This document shows, piece by piece, positions 12,401 through 27,400 of a stretch of 64,000 bases of DNA. The notes under the pieces are model-generated. The model was not told the origin of the DNA and made no database searches. It saw only the letters and a list, made by a program, of their open reading frames with translations. This DNA comes from Rostratula benghalensis (lineage: Eukaryota > Chordata > Aves > Charadriiformes > Rostratulidae), in contig VXAI01000479.1 in assembly GCA_013399305.1 (NCBI GenBank), positions 244,674 to 308,673 of the forward strand, in the 5' to 3' direction. The position numbers and the translations under genes are program-made. How positions within the stretch are numbered: position 1 is the first letter of the stretch; every line of letters begins with the position of its first letter.

Positions 12401-15400
12401 GATCAGAGAGACACACAGCAGGTCAGCCTGGATGCCACCAAGGGCAGGGCTTCAGCAGGAGGACTGCAAAAAGAAGGCGAGTGGCCCTACTGCACCCAGG
12501 CAGCTCCATCCTCCAGCAACGTGCTTAAGGAAGGACAGAGCCCTCATGCCACCAGCCCTGCCCAGTGTGAGCCTCCTGCCATGGGACAGTCAGTGACACT
12601 GTGAGTCAGAGGTGGCACCTGTGCTTTCAGTAGCCTTTACAGACTCTTACAAAAGTGTCAAGAGTTATTTCTGAACCCTGCCAGATTTGCAATAGCCATG
12701 ACATCCTATTCATGAGGAGGGAAAAGGGTCACCAATGAATTAATGATGTAATAATGAATTAAAACCAGATCATTAATGAAGATGTGAACCAGTACTGGCC
12801 CCAGTACTGAGGTCTGGGGCTCCCCCTTAGTGGCCTCCAGCTGGACTTCATGACATCGATCACAACCTTTTGAGCCCGTTTTCAGTCCACTTCACCATCT
12901 ACTTATCTGGTCTGTTATCTCAGCAGCTTGTCCGTGAGGATGCTACAGGAGAGAGTGTTGAAAGCCTGGCTAAATCAAGATAAACAAAAATCAACTGCCT
13001 TCTCCTCATCCACTGAGCTCATCGTTTCTAAGCAGAAGGCTCTCAGGTTATCAGGCCTGGCTGCCCCTTTTCTAATCTCTGCTGACTGCTGCAGGCCATC
13101 TTCTTGCCCTTGCTGTGTTTGGAGAATAGCTTCAAGGGACTATGGGCTCCACCACCTTACAGGGATCAAGGTGAGGTTGACCAGCCTGTAGCTACCCAGA
13201 CCTTCACTGGCTTTCTTCCAGGCCTCAGGAAGGCCACCCTCAAGGGATGAAGAGTGGTGTCACAGTCTCATCGTCAACTCTTGTGGACGCATCCCATCGG
13301 GTCACATGTACATCTGGTTTGTTCAAGTGCTCCTTGACCTGGTCCTCCTCCATCACACCTAAGTCCTTCCTTGCTCCCAACCTTCCCCCTGGTCTCAGGG
13401 GCCTGAGAGTCTGGAAGGCCAGTCTGACCAGTAAAGACTGAGGTGAAGAAGGCATCAAGTACCTCAGCCTTCTCCATGCCCTGTGTCACCACAGACCCTG
13501 TCATATTTAGCAGTGGGGCCTGTATTTTCTCTTGCCTTCCCTTTGCTGCTGGTGTATTGGTAGAAGCCCTTCTTGTTCTCCCTCACATTCAGTTCCAGAT
13601 GGGCTTGGACTTTCCTAATGCCATGCCTACCTCCTTGAACCACATCTCTATAGTCCTCCCACAACACCTGCCCTAGCTTCCACCACTTGCACACCTCCTT
13701 TCCGTGTGTCAGCTCGGTTAGGAGCCCCCAGCACATCCATTCATGCCTCCTGCTGACGTTGCTTGACCCCCTGTTCATCAGGAGCCTTGAAAACCCATCA
13801 GTTCTCCTGGACCTCTTGTATCTGCAGGGCTCCATCCCACAGGAACAAAGCTCTCCAGCCTGATGACCTTCAAAGCCATTCCCTGGGTAAGGAGCAACCT
13901 AATCTTGAGGGATCAATTAAAGCCCTGGCATGTGAGATTCAAAGCTCCTCGTCCAACAGCAGCTCGTTATCCACAAGTGTCTGCACTCTGCTAAATTCCC
14001 AGCCTCAACAGTCTCCTGTGCCAGTGACTTCCACAATCCAATTACAGGGCATGCAGGCAAGTATTTCCTTCCATTAGTCTCCTTTATCGTTTCTGGCTAC
14101 AGAAGAGTCAGGAAATGGAGACAACAATGCTCTAAATTAGTTTGTTAGCCCATTCATAATTATTTATAAACATTTCCCCACAGTGGAATGCTGCTTTTTT
14201 TTTTTTTTTTTTTTTTAATGAAGATGATGCCCAGAAATTGGCAAGGCCAGAGTTTTGGCTGGCCTAGTTTCAAATATTCTAAATAAACTTGGAGGAAAAG
14301 GGGGACTGGAGAGGGCATTAGATCAAACAGCTCCAGATCAAGCGACTTGAAAACAAGGAGATCCAAAATTAAAGTTTAAAAAAAAGCCTTCAAACAGCAC
14401 AGAGCAAAAAAAAAAAAAAAAGGGAACATCTTAGCTCTCAGCATCATTCCTTTCAACATATGTCCTCTCTCTCTCTGCAGACAGCACTTGTCAAGCAAAA
14501 ATGCAAGCCAGGCAAGATACTGTGTGGGAAAGAACACTACCACTGGGCAACTAAAGAAAGTGGATCGATGGCCACCATAATTCTCTCTCACATACATTTC
14601 TCTACAGCAAGCCCAGGCTCTCTGCTTAAGTCATTTCTAAAGGCAGAATATAGCAAATGATGGGAAAACTATCATTTCCTCAACCAAACAGCTGCCTGGG
14701 TTTGTTCCCCAGGGCTTATGACACGCACCTCACATCAAGCCTGTTTTTGTTGGGCTTCAACCTCCAGCTCCTGCATCTCAGCATTGCAAGGTTGGCTCAG
14801 CTGGTCCCCCAGCTCCCCTGGGTGGCCTCACTGAGGATGTCTAACATGGGGCAGATGAATTATCAAAGGGTTGGAGCCCCTCTGCTGTGAGGACAGGCTG
14901 AGGGAGCTGAGGTTGTTCAGCCTGGAGAAGAGAAGGCTTCAGGGAGACCTTGGAGCCCCCATCCAGGATCTGATGGGAGCTCCAGGAGAGCTGGGGAGGG
15001 ACTCTGTGTCAGGGAGTGGAGTGACAGGATGAGGGGTAATGGCTTTAAATTGAAAGAGGGGAGATTTAGATGAGATACCAGGAAGAAATTCTTTGCTGTG
15101 AGGGTGGTGAGGCACTGGAACAGGTTCCCCTGAGAAGCTGTGGCTGCCCCATCCCTGGAGGGGTTCAAGGCCAGGCTGGATGTGGCTTGGAGCAACCTGT
15201 TCTGGTGGGAGGTGTCCCTGCCCAGGGCAGGGGTTGGAACTGGATGATCCTGAAGGTCCCTTCCAACTCCAACCCTTCTGTGATTCTGTAATTGCAACCA
15301 GATGTAAGGACGTGCTGCCACCTCAGCAACCACCACTGGAGGTCAGTGTGAGCTAACACCGCTGCGGAGCAGGACAGCAAGGGGGATCCTACCACCATGG

Positions 15401-18400
15401 CTCTACTGAGGTCCCTTCTCGGTCTCCCTAACCCATCTTAAAACAGCTCCAGAGGCAGGAGCAAGGCTCTGGGTGCCCCCTTTCCCCACAATCAGCTGAT
15501 GCGGGGTGGATGCACACAATCAGGTGCAGACACACACACACACGATTTTCATGCCATGGAGCTCACAGGGGGAAGGGATGCTCCAGCTTGGTAAGGGGCA
15601 GGCCCAGGCTCCAAACCTCCTGCTGGATGCAACGCTGGGCATCACTGCCCACAACGTACATAGGGGCAGCATCCCTCTGTGAGCAACGAGGGCTGAAAAA
15701 AATTCCACCACAGCCACGCTACGCTTCAGCAGAAGGACTACAGGACACGAGGAAGATGGTTAGTGAAAAGGATCAAGAAATTAAATCCTTAGAAGGGGCA
15801 CAGAGACCACCAGAAAAGACCACGTTGGGCACATGGTCTGTTAGGAAAGGTGGGAGAAAGGGTGCAAAGAAGCTGGGAACAAGTGGAGGAGGATATATTA
15901 CTGGATGAAGATATATTAGCTCAGTAGGCTAAGAAGGCATCATTCAAAGAGCCAAATTTGCTTCCAAACACAGACAGCAGAAAGGTTCTTCGTCTCAGTC
16001 AGATTAAAGGCAATCATTTAATCAGGCAGGCCAGCAATTGGTCTGAGGAGTAACTGGTTAAAGGCATCAAAACTGGCACAAAATCTATTTTGTGATGCAT
16101 TAGGAGGAGGGCAGGCAGGGCACTGACATGTGGAAGGAACTCTGAGAGAGGTGTGTGCAGAGGGGATTATCTGCCTCGGAGTTAGCAGAGAAGGGGACCC
16201 TTTTCCACGTGGGTTCAGCCTTTTCCAGTCCTCGGGACCCCTCGGGTTCATCACAACCCGCTCCCTCTCTGCCCCAGGGGAAGAAACCTGGTGGGAATTG
16301 AGGGGAAGGGGATGGGCATCTCTGCCAGAGGACTTACGGTGGGTTGGCAGAGCAGGAGGTGGGCATCAGTGACGTGGGCTGGGGGTGGTTGCAGCTTGGC
16401 ACAGACGTACATCATGTTGGAGAAGAGCCGGTGGAAGCAGAGCTCCACCTGCGCCCCGCAGGGGAAGGACACCATTTTGCTCTGCAGCTCTGGAAAGGAA
16501 AACCCACTGTGGTCAGCAACCTGGTGGCCCTTGGATCCTCAGGGGGTCCCACCAACAGCCCCCCACCCCTTCAGGCTAGTATCCCTGAGGGTCACAGGGA
16601 CCCCCATACTTCTTCCCGTGCCCCCAACCCAGTAGCCCTCCTCACACCCTGCTGGGCTCACCGTGACTGCGTCCCCAGTGCTTGGCAGCAGCTCCCAAGG
16701 GGCAGATTGGGTCTGTCAGGGACCGAGCTTCCTTCAGAGTGTGTTTGATCTCCATCACCTGCTTCCCAGTGACCAAGGGATCCCGGCCAATGTCTGAAGG
16801 AGAGAGTTTGGAGGCACAAGGCTCACCCCAGGTTCCTTACTTATCGTTCCCTTATTTGTTTATTCCTTATTTATCATTTCAGACCCTACGTGAACATCTC
16901 CTCACAGCTGCCAGGTTATGAAAAGCTCTCATGGGTCATGGCCTGCAATTTATATTTTATTTTTTTTTTTAGGGAGAAGGTTTAGAAGTGCTGATCCTCA
17001 CTCTCACCCTTGCTGGGATGGCCTGGGATGGGGTGGCCACTCGGTTTCTGCCGGTATCTCTTCTCACCCCTGCTACTGAAGTAAGTGGTTTCTAGCTTGG
17101 GTTAAAAGCACTCCTTTACCTTCTAACACATCCTCCAGCATGTGTGTAACCTTCTTCTCCTGCAGAATATGTTTCTTCAGGTATTTCATGAAGATCCCGG
17201 AGCTGAACTCCCCATCCTGCAACTCATAGGCTTCTGCATCTTCACTCCTGCAAGAGTAAGGACTCATCCTCACATTTCTGCAGTGGTCAGGAAGCTGACT
17301 ACGAGCTTGCTCCTCACACAGTGGAGCAAAGTGCTTGGGTTTGCCCCAGGAGAGGGTGGGAAGAGCATGGGATGGGAATAAGCAGTGCTGGGGACAGAAG
17401 AGACGAGCACAGCCTCTTGCCGGCCCAGCTGGGTGACAGCAGTTAAAAAGCCAGTGGAGCTGGCACTGGAGCAGTAAGCAACGCTCCTCCTCATCTCAGG
17501 AGGCTTCAGGTGACACGCTTCAGGTGGCACATGTGGCCTTGGGAATCAGGCTTAGGCATGGAAGGGCAGATTCCAGGAGCTGACTGGAATCACTCCTAAC
17601 TCGTAACTGATGCACGGGCCACCACTAGCGATGTCAGGAGGAAGAAAAGAAGGGCCTGAATGGGAAATGCTAGAGATGGAAGGTGAGAGCCAGAAGAAAC
17701 ACGAGCCAAGCTCCTTTTCAAGCCTCCAAAGGCAGCACATGTTGAAGGGGTGGGAGGAGATATGGCTGTTGCCAGCATTTGGTCACGGTGTGGGCACAGC
17801 GAAGTGCACTTACGTGGCGTAGCCGTAAATGGTATTGCCCCAGGGCTCCAGGGGCTGTACCTGGGAGAGGGCACACTCTGGGTTGTACCTGGAAGAGGAG
17901 ACAAAGGTACAAATCAGGGGCCTCTGGAAGGGACAGAGCCTGTGTGTGTTCCACCAAGCCCATCTCCTGTGGATGGCAGCGAGATCAAGCCTCACATCAA
18001 ATGGAACCACCCACGTTACTTGGGCAACAACAGAAGCTAAAGCTGGGAGTCCTACAAAGAACCCAAACCACAGGAAAATTAACAGATAAGGCCAGCTGTG
18101 ATCTCCCTGCCCTGGTGAGCAAGCCTTGAGCTGTGGGTGCAACCGTATCTCCTCCCTCCTGGGGCTGGCTGGTCACAAATCCAGGCCACAGCAGAGTGCA
18201 GAGCAAATTAGGGGTTCACTCGGAGGAACACACATGGCTACGGCTCAGCTGTCTATCCCAGGGGTCTGGGGTGCCCCATAGCTCCCATCCAGCCCCTCCC
18301 CACACACACACACACCTTATGCCCCAGGACACCACAGCAGACCATGGCTGATAGATCTTCAGACGGGAGGTGGGATCAGGACACACACCAGGTCTCAAAG

Positions 18401-21400
18401 CCAAAACTGGTCCTGGCACCCTGGGCTAGATACAGCTCAATGAGAGTAGACTCTGTTATGGCTGAGGCCAACGGGATGAGGTTCAAGAAGGCCAAAGTGC
18501 TGGGTCTTGCACTTGAGTCCCACCAACCCCCTGCAGCACTACAGGCTTGGGGCAGAGTGGCTGGAGCTGCCTGGCAGAAAAGGACCTGGGGGTGCTGGTC
18601 AGCTGTGGGATGAACACGAGCCAGCAGTGTGCCCAGGTGGCCAAGAAGGCCAACAGCCTCCTGGCTTGTGTCAGGAACAGCCTGGTGAGTAGGACTTGAG
18701 AGGTGATTGGGGACTTGGCACTTGTGAGGCCCCACCTCAAGAGCTGTGTCCAGCTTCAGGCCCCTCACCACAAAAAAAAAAAAAGATGTTGAGGTGCCAG
18801 AGCAGGTCCAGAGAAGGGCAACGAAGCTGGTGAGGGGTCTGGAGAATAAGTTTTATGAGGAGAGGCTGAGGGAGCTGGGGGTGTTAAGCTTGGAGAAAAG
18901 GAGGCTGAGGGGAGACTTTCTTACTCTCTTCAACTCCTTGAAAGGAGGGTGTAGAGAGGCAGGGGTTGGTCTCTTCTCCCAAGTCACAGGTGATAGGACA
19001 AGAGGAAAGGGCCTCAAGTTGCACCAGAGGAATTTCAGGTTGGATATTAGGAAAAATTTTTACACTGAAAGGGTTCTTCAGCCTTGGAATGGGCTGCCCA
19101 GGGAAGTGGTTGAGGCATCCTCCCTGGAGAGATTCAACAGATTGGTTGACAGAGTGGTTAAAGACATAATTTAATGATGGTTCTTATCAGAGTTAGGTTG
19201 ATGGTTGGACTAGATCATCTCAGAAGTCCCTTCCAACCTGGACAATTCTATGATTCTATGTTCAGCCTCAGGTGGATCCAGGCTGAGAGTCCTGGTTTCC
19301 ACCAAAAAAGACAGAATGGGCAAGCCTTGCCCATCTGCCTGCAGCCAGACTGAACTGTGTGGGGGCTACTGGCAGCCTCCAGCTTTACACCAGTGACTTG
19401 GAGCTGCGCCCAGTCACACGGGGACGAGAGCCAGGCACGGGGGCGGCGTTATTCGGTGTGACTCGGTTCCAGCCCAGCTTTCCTGGGGCTGAAGCTGGCG
19501 TGCTAAAGGAGAACAGAAGGGCTGGGGTGTACCTCCAGCAGCCAGCACGTCACCTACTGCTGGTGGCACAGTCTGGAGATGTTTAATGGCAGGCTGCATC
19601 TGGCTTGTGTGAGTTTTCTACAGATGATCAGCAGAGAAAAGATGGAAAAGGAGATAAACTTCTAAAAATGAACACTGAACAGAGAGATTTATCTGCCCCT
19701 CAGCTACTCCTCCTGAGTGAATGCAGAAATCTGCGATTCCAGGTCCAAGGAGAAATGAGACCTCAAAATAAACTGAGGTCCTGTTGACATCCCCCCGAGG
19801 TTCTGTGGACAGGAGTCGATGCAAACCTTTCCTGATGCCCCTGGCAGACATCCACAGCTCCAGCAAGGCTGGAGCTACACGCAGCAGAAACGCTGGGCAT
19901 GGTGCCCTTCCCCAGCAGAAGGCAAGTTTCAGCAGGGGCTGGAACTTACAGGGACATTTGCAGATGGTGACTGAGCACAGGGACAAGACCTGACAGCAGA
20001 GAAGGTGGCAGCGCTCCCTCCTGCTTCAGGCATCCCAAAACTCTCATCTCTACAGCACATCTTGTGCAACCCAGATAGGATATGGTGTCCTTCTATTCCT
20101 AAGCTGCACATTGTAGAATCCCCCATGAGTCAAAAATAATCAGGAGGTCACCTTTGCTATGAGGACAGGCTGAGGGAGCTGGGGCTGTTCAGCCTGGAGA
20201 AGAGGAGGCTCCGGGGAGACCTTAGAGCAGCCTTCCAGGATCTGATGGGAGCTACAGAAAGGCAGGGGAGGATATGTTTCCAAAGGTCTGCAGTGACAGG
20301 ATGAGAGGCAATGGCTTCAAGCTGGAGAAGAGCAGCTTTAGACTGGACATTAGGAATAGGTTCTTTACTCTGAGGGTGGTGGAGTGCTGGAAGAGGTTGC
20401 CCAGGGAGGTGGTTGAGGCCCCTTCCCTGGAGATGTTCAAGGGGAGGCTCGAGGAGGCCCTGGGCAACCTGGTCTGGTTGGGGGTGTCCCTGCTGACTGC
20501 GGGGAGCTGGGACTGGATGACCTTTGGAGGTCCCTTGCAGCCTGGACCATTCTATGATTTGTTTCTATGAATTCTAGGAAGAGGCCACTGCATCCACTCT
20601 GAAATCAGCACATAAATGTAGGAGCCTCCACACAAGCTCCATGTTCCTGGTTCCTCCCCTGCCGACGCTGAACATCTGCCGCCACTTGGCGAAGGAGGAT
20701 GCGCTTCTCACCGCCTTGGCATTCCTGATGCCGAAGAGAAACTGGGGCCAAGATCCCTCCTGGTGCAGACACGGCTCCTCCTGGTCCGTGCACAGCTGAG
20801 TGAACCATCAGCAGACTCTCAGCATCACCCCAGCCAAAAGGGCAGTGGGAAAGGAGGCCCCAGGAGCCATGTTTGAAGGAGCAGTGTGAAAACATCACAG
20901 CTCTGAAAATCCCAACTCCAACCTGAGCAGAAATAGCACTTTCTCAAGAAAAATGAGCTCAGGAGAGCTTCAGCAACACCCACACCCACACACACACACA
21001 CCACAAGCCAGGGGGTAACACCTACTGCACTCCGTGCTGTGCTTGCTGTGGGAGAGGAGGAAAGAAGTGTGAGATCTTGGGGCGGGAGAGAGAAAAAGAG
21101 CTGCACAACATCACAGCAGATCTCACACCCCATCCCTTTCCCAAAGCCCCCTTAAGACTCCACTGAGAATGGAAACTGCTGGGGATAGGGCCCTGGAGAA
21201 GGGCAACAAAACTGGTGAGGGGTCTGGAGCACAAGTCTTTGAGGAAGGGCTGAGGGAGCTGGGATTGTTCAGTCTGGAGAAGAGGAGGTTCAGGGGAGAC
21301 CTCATCAGCTTCCTGAAGGGAGGTTGTGAAGAGGAAGGGGTCGGCCTCTTCTCCCAGATAACCAATGGTAGGACTGGAGGGAATGGCCACAAGTTGCCCC

Positions 21401-24400
21401 AGGGGAGGTTTAGATTAGATGTCAGGAAAAATCTTTTCTCCCCAAGAGTGGTCAGGCACTGGGATGGCCTGCCCAGGGAGGTGGTGGAGCCACCATCCCT
21501 GGTGGTGTTCAAAAAGCCTCTGGAGGAGGTGCTACAAGACACGATTTAGGAGCTGAGTGGGTAGAACTGGTGACAGGAGGACAGTTGGACTGGATCTTGT
21601 AGGTCCTTTCCAATCCTGTGTTTCTATGATTTCTATGATTCTATGCCAAGAAAGGAGGCATCAGCTCAAAAGCTATTTTATAGACCATGGCCATTCGTGT
21701 TAGCAATCCCCCTGCAGCCTCCACATCCCCAGTTTGCCCTCGGACGGGCTACCAGCAGCCCAGAGGCACACTAGCCCACCTCCACCTGCACATCTGCAAT
21801 GACTGCATCCTCCAGCTTGGCTGCCAGCTGTCCCCTTCCCAGTACCATGCTGGGGAGAACAGCAAAGTGCTGCTGCCTGTGCTGGGGAGAACTCGCCCTG
21901 CTCTCAGTGTCTGCAGCGAGCCAGAGGGAGGAGCATTCGGGGAAGGTATCAAGGGACAGCAAGCTCCAGTGATGGTGGCAGCAGGGCAGGGTAAGTCCCA
22001 GCACAGCCAGCTCTTAAGCTATTCAAAGAGAGCATTCCTACCTCTGCAGCTAAAAAAGGCATCAAAGATTTAACACCTTTCCAGGGGCTGGCAGCTGCTT
22101 CAGGTGCAGCGGTATCAAAATCCTTCTTGTCTTTCTGATTCTGAGCGCGGCTACCACAGAAGGAAGAGGGAGACTTCCCTGCATTTGCCCTTTTCCGACC
22201 TCTAAATCTGCCTCAGGAGACCAAAAGAAATGAACTAATGATGGCTTCTGCTGTAATAGCCCTCCTACCTCTGCTGGAGATGGGCAGGTAGTAATTTTCT
22301 GCAGCCCATCAACTGCAAGATGGAGATCTGCAGGCCGAGGGAGGATGATGGGCTTTTCTCAGACAGAGGGGAAAAAGCCAATCCCTCACCTAAGCAACAG
22401 CCTGGGTCCCACTTCAGAAGCATTTAAGGCCAGTAAAAATCAAAGAGCACGGCTTCAAATAATTTCCCCATCGAGTTGCACTCCTCTCACTGAGATGCTA
22501 ACAAAAGAGCAGCCAGGAGGTGAGCTGAACAGTCCCAGCCCAAGCACGTGGGGAAAGACATCCCACAGAAGTCTGAGGCCAGAGAGATGCTGCTGCAGCC
22601 TGCCAGGGGCAGGGGGTGCAGGGCAGGGGGTTGAAGCAGAGAAAAGACAAACCCTAGGCTGAGCTTCAGCCAACGATTTATGCCAGGGCAGAGCCCATCT
22701 GAAAAATCAAGGAAGGATCTCCAGCCCCTTCTCTCCAGCAGATGTCAGACAGCATCCCTGCACCTAATCCGTGACCAGCTGGGCTCTCCAGAAGATCCTG
22801 CAAGACCTGTGTCTTCTATGACACCACCTGATGAACTTTGACAGAGGCCTAGGCCCAGCAGCAACAACGGGGGACGTGGCCCTGGTAACCCACAGGCCCC
22901 AACCCCTCAAAACACCACGCCCTGCCCATCCCAGGCACAGAAGGGGGAAGAGCACCCTACCATTTCCTGCAGGTGTCCAGCAGGATGAGGTTCAGCGCCG
23001 TCTGCTGCTGCTGCATCTTCTGGAGGATCCTCTGCACGCTGATGCAGTTCTCAGGGGCGTAGGGTTGGGGAGCATCAACAGGAACCATGTAGTTCCTCCC
23101 CAAATGTTCATATCCGTGACCAGCATAGTAGAATACAGCTGGGAACAGGGAGAGGAAAGGGTGAGACACGACACAAACCTGCAGGCCTGGAACCAGCTCC
23201 CCACAGCCACGTCCCGTGCCCTGTCCCAAAAGGGATACTGGTGCAGGGCAGACCTAGGCCAGTAGAACCTTATGAAACTGGAGCTACGTTGACCTCAGGG
23301 TTTTGACTTTTTGCCCATTCATTCCCTTCAGCAGTTGGAAGTAGCCCTGAGAGGGTCTCCTGTACTTGGAGTTTCCAGCACCCTTTGTCAGGAGACCCTA
23401 AAGTCACTGGGTTCACACGTTTCCATAACCATCTGTGCTACAACACCTGCCAGGCTGAACACCACCTCCATTACAAGTGCAGTAAATCGTCACACCTTCA
23501 GAAGAAGACAACAACAGGCCTCTTACCATGAAGAAAAATACATTATCAGCCTCTTAAATGAGAGCCTCCTCGGCTTTCTCGTCTTGGAGGAGAGACTGGC
23601 ATTGGCTTTCAAAGGTCTGCCTGTATTTACACCCTCGTAAGTTGGTGAAAAACGAGGTAGAGAGAGAGGGAAAGGAGTTTTCAAGACGTCCAGAACACGT
23701 GGACCGTGTGTTTCAACAACCTGAGACCAGATACCAGCCCTGTGCAGTGGGAGAGGAGTCAAACCCACCCAGGTGTTGGTGGGAAGCCCAATACTCAACA
23801 AGAATTCAAGTTTTACTCTTAAGCATGCAAAAGTAATGGCTTCTGCCCTCACAAGAGATGGCAACACAGGGGACATCCAGCTTGGAAAGCTGGCTTTGAG
23901 GAGCTTGGAATGGTCCAAGCTGGTGCTTTTCTCCAACCCCTGTGCTTGGGGAAGGGCTTTCCTTCTGCACAGGGATCTCCATGTGGGCAGTAGCCCGTGG
24001 TGGGTGGCTACCCCTTCCCAATGGGGACACAACTGCTTGTGGGATGCTGGCACAAGCCAACTCAGGGAACTGAAATGGGTTAAAAACAGCCCTGGGAGGT
24101 GGCACAAAGAGTTGCCCTGCTGCAGCTGAGGGACAGTGAAGAGTGAGAGGTCAGAAATGGGAACAAGTTGCTAAGAGAGAGAGAAATTCACCTCCCACCT
24201 CCACCAGGTTATTCAAAGCCCCATCCAGCCTGGCCTTGAACCCCTCCAGGGATGGGACAGCCACAGCTTCTCTGGGGAACCTGTTCCAGTGCCTCACCAC
24301 CCTCACAGCAAAGAATTTCTTCCTGAAATCTCATCTATCTCCCCTCTTCCAATTTAAAACCATTACCCCTCATCCCGTCACTCCACTCCCTGACACAGAG

Positions 24401-27400
24401 TCAGCTCTCCTGAAGCTCCCATCAGATCTTGGAAAGGGGGCTCTAAGGTCTCCCTGGAGCCTTCTCTTCTCCAGGCTGAACAACCCCAGCTCCCTCAGCC
24501 TGTCCTCACAGCAGAGGGGCTCCAGCCCTCCCAGCATTTCCGTGGCCCTCCTCTGGACCCGGTCCAACAGGTCCAACTCTGAAGGACTGAACACTTGATC
24601 ATCACGGGGATGGAAAACATGATCTCATAGCAGGAAAGGCCTCAAGTCACCTTTGGTTTCTATTCCCAGGGGACAATGGAAAGTTACTCAAATGGCTGTT
24701 TTCACAGGTGCCCACAAGGTCTGGGTTCCACTTCTCGGCGACCGCCAGCCAGGGGCAGGGGACTGGGATTTGCAGAAGTCTGAAACTGTCCTAACTTGCA
24801 AATCAAAGCCACAAAAACCTCCCCTGAGACTATAAAAGAGTACAAAATAGGAAACCTGCTGGAAAAATCAGTTGCAGGCACTTCAGGTTTGGCCCCTCAA
24901 GTCACTGAGCACTGATGGCTTCTGTCCCCTTCCTGCATGTGAAAGGGAGGTGGTGACGGCTGTTATTAGGCAGCACCACTGACACTTGGGGAAAAAAAAA
25001 TATGAAATATTACAGAAAAGCCCACAAAAAATCATCGAATCATTAAATCTTAGAACTTTGGAGGTCTTTTTGCTCACTCCGAATGCGCTGCCAAGTGCTC
25101 CCCGCACTACATAAACCACAGTCAAAAAAGACACTGAGGAACTTTGCAAACCTCTCCTGGACTTCAATCTCTCCTCCTGAAGAGGAAAGCGAGCCATTTG
25201 CCTGGAGAAGACAAGGTTGTTGGTTTGCTTGGGGTTTTTTGTGGGGTTTTTGTTGTTTTTTTTTTTTTTAAATTCAGAGCTAACATTGCGACTCTCTTCC
25301 CACGGCTCCTGAGTTAAAACTGCTGAGCAGAGACAAGCTTCTGACTGCCAAACTGAAAAAGGGAAGCTCCAGGCTCTGCTTCTAATACAGGAAACGTCAG
25401 CACGCAGCTTAATTAAGGCATGACAGCATATTCCTAGCATCTCACTTGCAACTTTCTGCTTTTGTTGCAATTCTGACGTGTTTGGGTTTGGGTTTGTTTT
25501 TTTTTCTGACTCAAGACTTTTTAAGATGCTCAAAATAACATCTGGGGGGGGGGATTCTTCCTTCACCTGATGGTTGAATAATTAGACCGTTCAGGGGATG
25601 TCTGAGGCCTTCAAAAACCCCTCTGCAGCTTCTCTAAGAGGAGATCTGGAGGAAAAGCAGCCAGGTGAGCCACCACCTCCATGCTGTGAATTAGGGAAGG
25701 CTTTGGATCAGCTCGAACGTGCAGCTCTACAACATATCTGGGCCTGCAAATGAAACCAGCTTTAGCTCTGGGCTTCAGAGAAGGTTCAAGAATAAAAAAG
25801 ACCAAGTCCTGCATGGGGGCACATAACCTCAGGCAGCATTTCAGGCAGGCTGAGCAGCAAGGCTAGGGGTCATGGCAGACCCTGCTTAGATCCTGCATCC
25901 AATTTTAGGGACCTCGGTTCAAGAGGAGGGTGGAGAAGGCAGAAAAAGCAGAGGCTGCCAAGACGTTGGGACCCAGGGAGGACAGAGGGCAGGAACTTGG
26001 CTGGGATGGTCTGGAGATGTGAAGGTGAGGCCTAAAAACCAGCCTGCAGTTCCTGGAGGGGCAGTTACAGAGACAACCAAGCCCAACTCTCCTTGTTGGT
26101 GTGGACCATACAACATGAGGCAACAAGCACCAGCCCACGGAGGGGTCACATTGGACAGAAAGAAAGACTTCTCTGGAGGGTGCTGCAGCCCTGAGATGGG
26201 CAGATGGAGAATGAGGGGGGTCCATGCCTGGAAGTGCTCAAGACCTCATAAGGAAGAGCCACAACCGACCCCGACCTTGTGTTGATGACTCCAAAATCCC
26301 TTCCCACCATTCCCTGTAAGAATGGAAATCACAGAGAGGTCAGTAAGGACACACAAGGGAGCCCCACAATAAGAAAGGTCTAGGGAGCTCAGACACATCT
26401 TCTTCAGCTCTTAGCAGCATCCTGAAGCTAAAGAAAAGTCTAGAAGCGACAACAAGCACTGTGCTCAAACACTAACCCACACAGCTACGTCCTCTCTTCT
26501 GGTCTGCACCAGCAGAAAGATGCATGCATGAACGCCCCAGCACCTCTGCTGCTGGAGTTAAGCTTCAGAAGACAGCCAGCCTCACCTCTTGGGGACGCTG
26601 TGTAACACCAGTCTCCCACTTGAGCCCGGTGACAGTCTTTCACCGGCCAGCCTTCTCCTCCCAGCTCCCCGCTTCTCTCCATACATCTATGCAAAGCTCT
26701 CCTGACTTCAGCTGAGAGGGGAGATGGCACCTCCAGGTTCCTTGAGCAAGAAAAAAACAGGTAGAAGCCTCCATGCAGATGCATCTCCGAGACACCCACG
26801 TGGATGGACAGGACCAACTATCACAGGCACCCCTAGGGTCTTTGTAGTTTTCACAGGCTCCAGTTTCCTGGAGCTGCTGTCCCACCACGCACACAAGTTC
26901 TACAAATCCTACACCTCCCAGTCAGTTCTAGATGTTTAACCTGGAGCTGCTGCCTTGAAAAATTGATAGCCAGGGGTTTAGGAGTTGTTAGCTGCTTCTA
27001 CATCTGTCTTTTTCTTAACAAGAAAAGCAACAAAGGATTGGTGCTTCACCTGGCTCTTTTAATTTGATGCAAGGAAACCAGCTGAAGAAATGCTGGAAGA
27101 CTCATCCCAGCCAGAGGCACTTCAGATGGGAGAACCCCCGGGGCAATCAGCAGGCAGACTGACCCCGTGCCCCACCATTAAGTCTGGATGCCACCAATTA
27201 CAGCAAGAGTCCTCAGCTCAACCAGGCTGCTGGACCCAGCCTGCGCTGGGGTTCACTGCCTCCAAATAATAGCAGCTCAGAAAGCTGCAAAGAAAACCAA
27301 CATCGGGAGCAAACACTCCAGGCTTATCAAGGTTCAGTAACTCAGCTGTGAATGTTTTCCCTGCCAGTGCACAAAATCAATTTTGCCAGAAAGGATCAGT

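Larger units (their letters stand above)
10980..16337 (-). other. Paracaspase intron, 5.4 kb, CR1-rich
   Basis: Holds two CR1 fragments, a 22-T run (14195-14216), an A run near 14407-14421 and a short CA repeat (15530-15543). No further exon recognised. Confidence 0.75.
17889..22960 (-). other. Paracaspase intron, 5.1 kb, with three CR1 copies
   Basis: Separates the catalytic exon from the post-catalytic loop exon. It contains three plus-oriented CR1 fragments and short CA runs at 18299-18315 and 20980-21003. Confidence 0.8.
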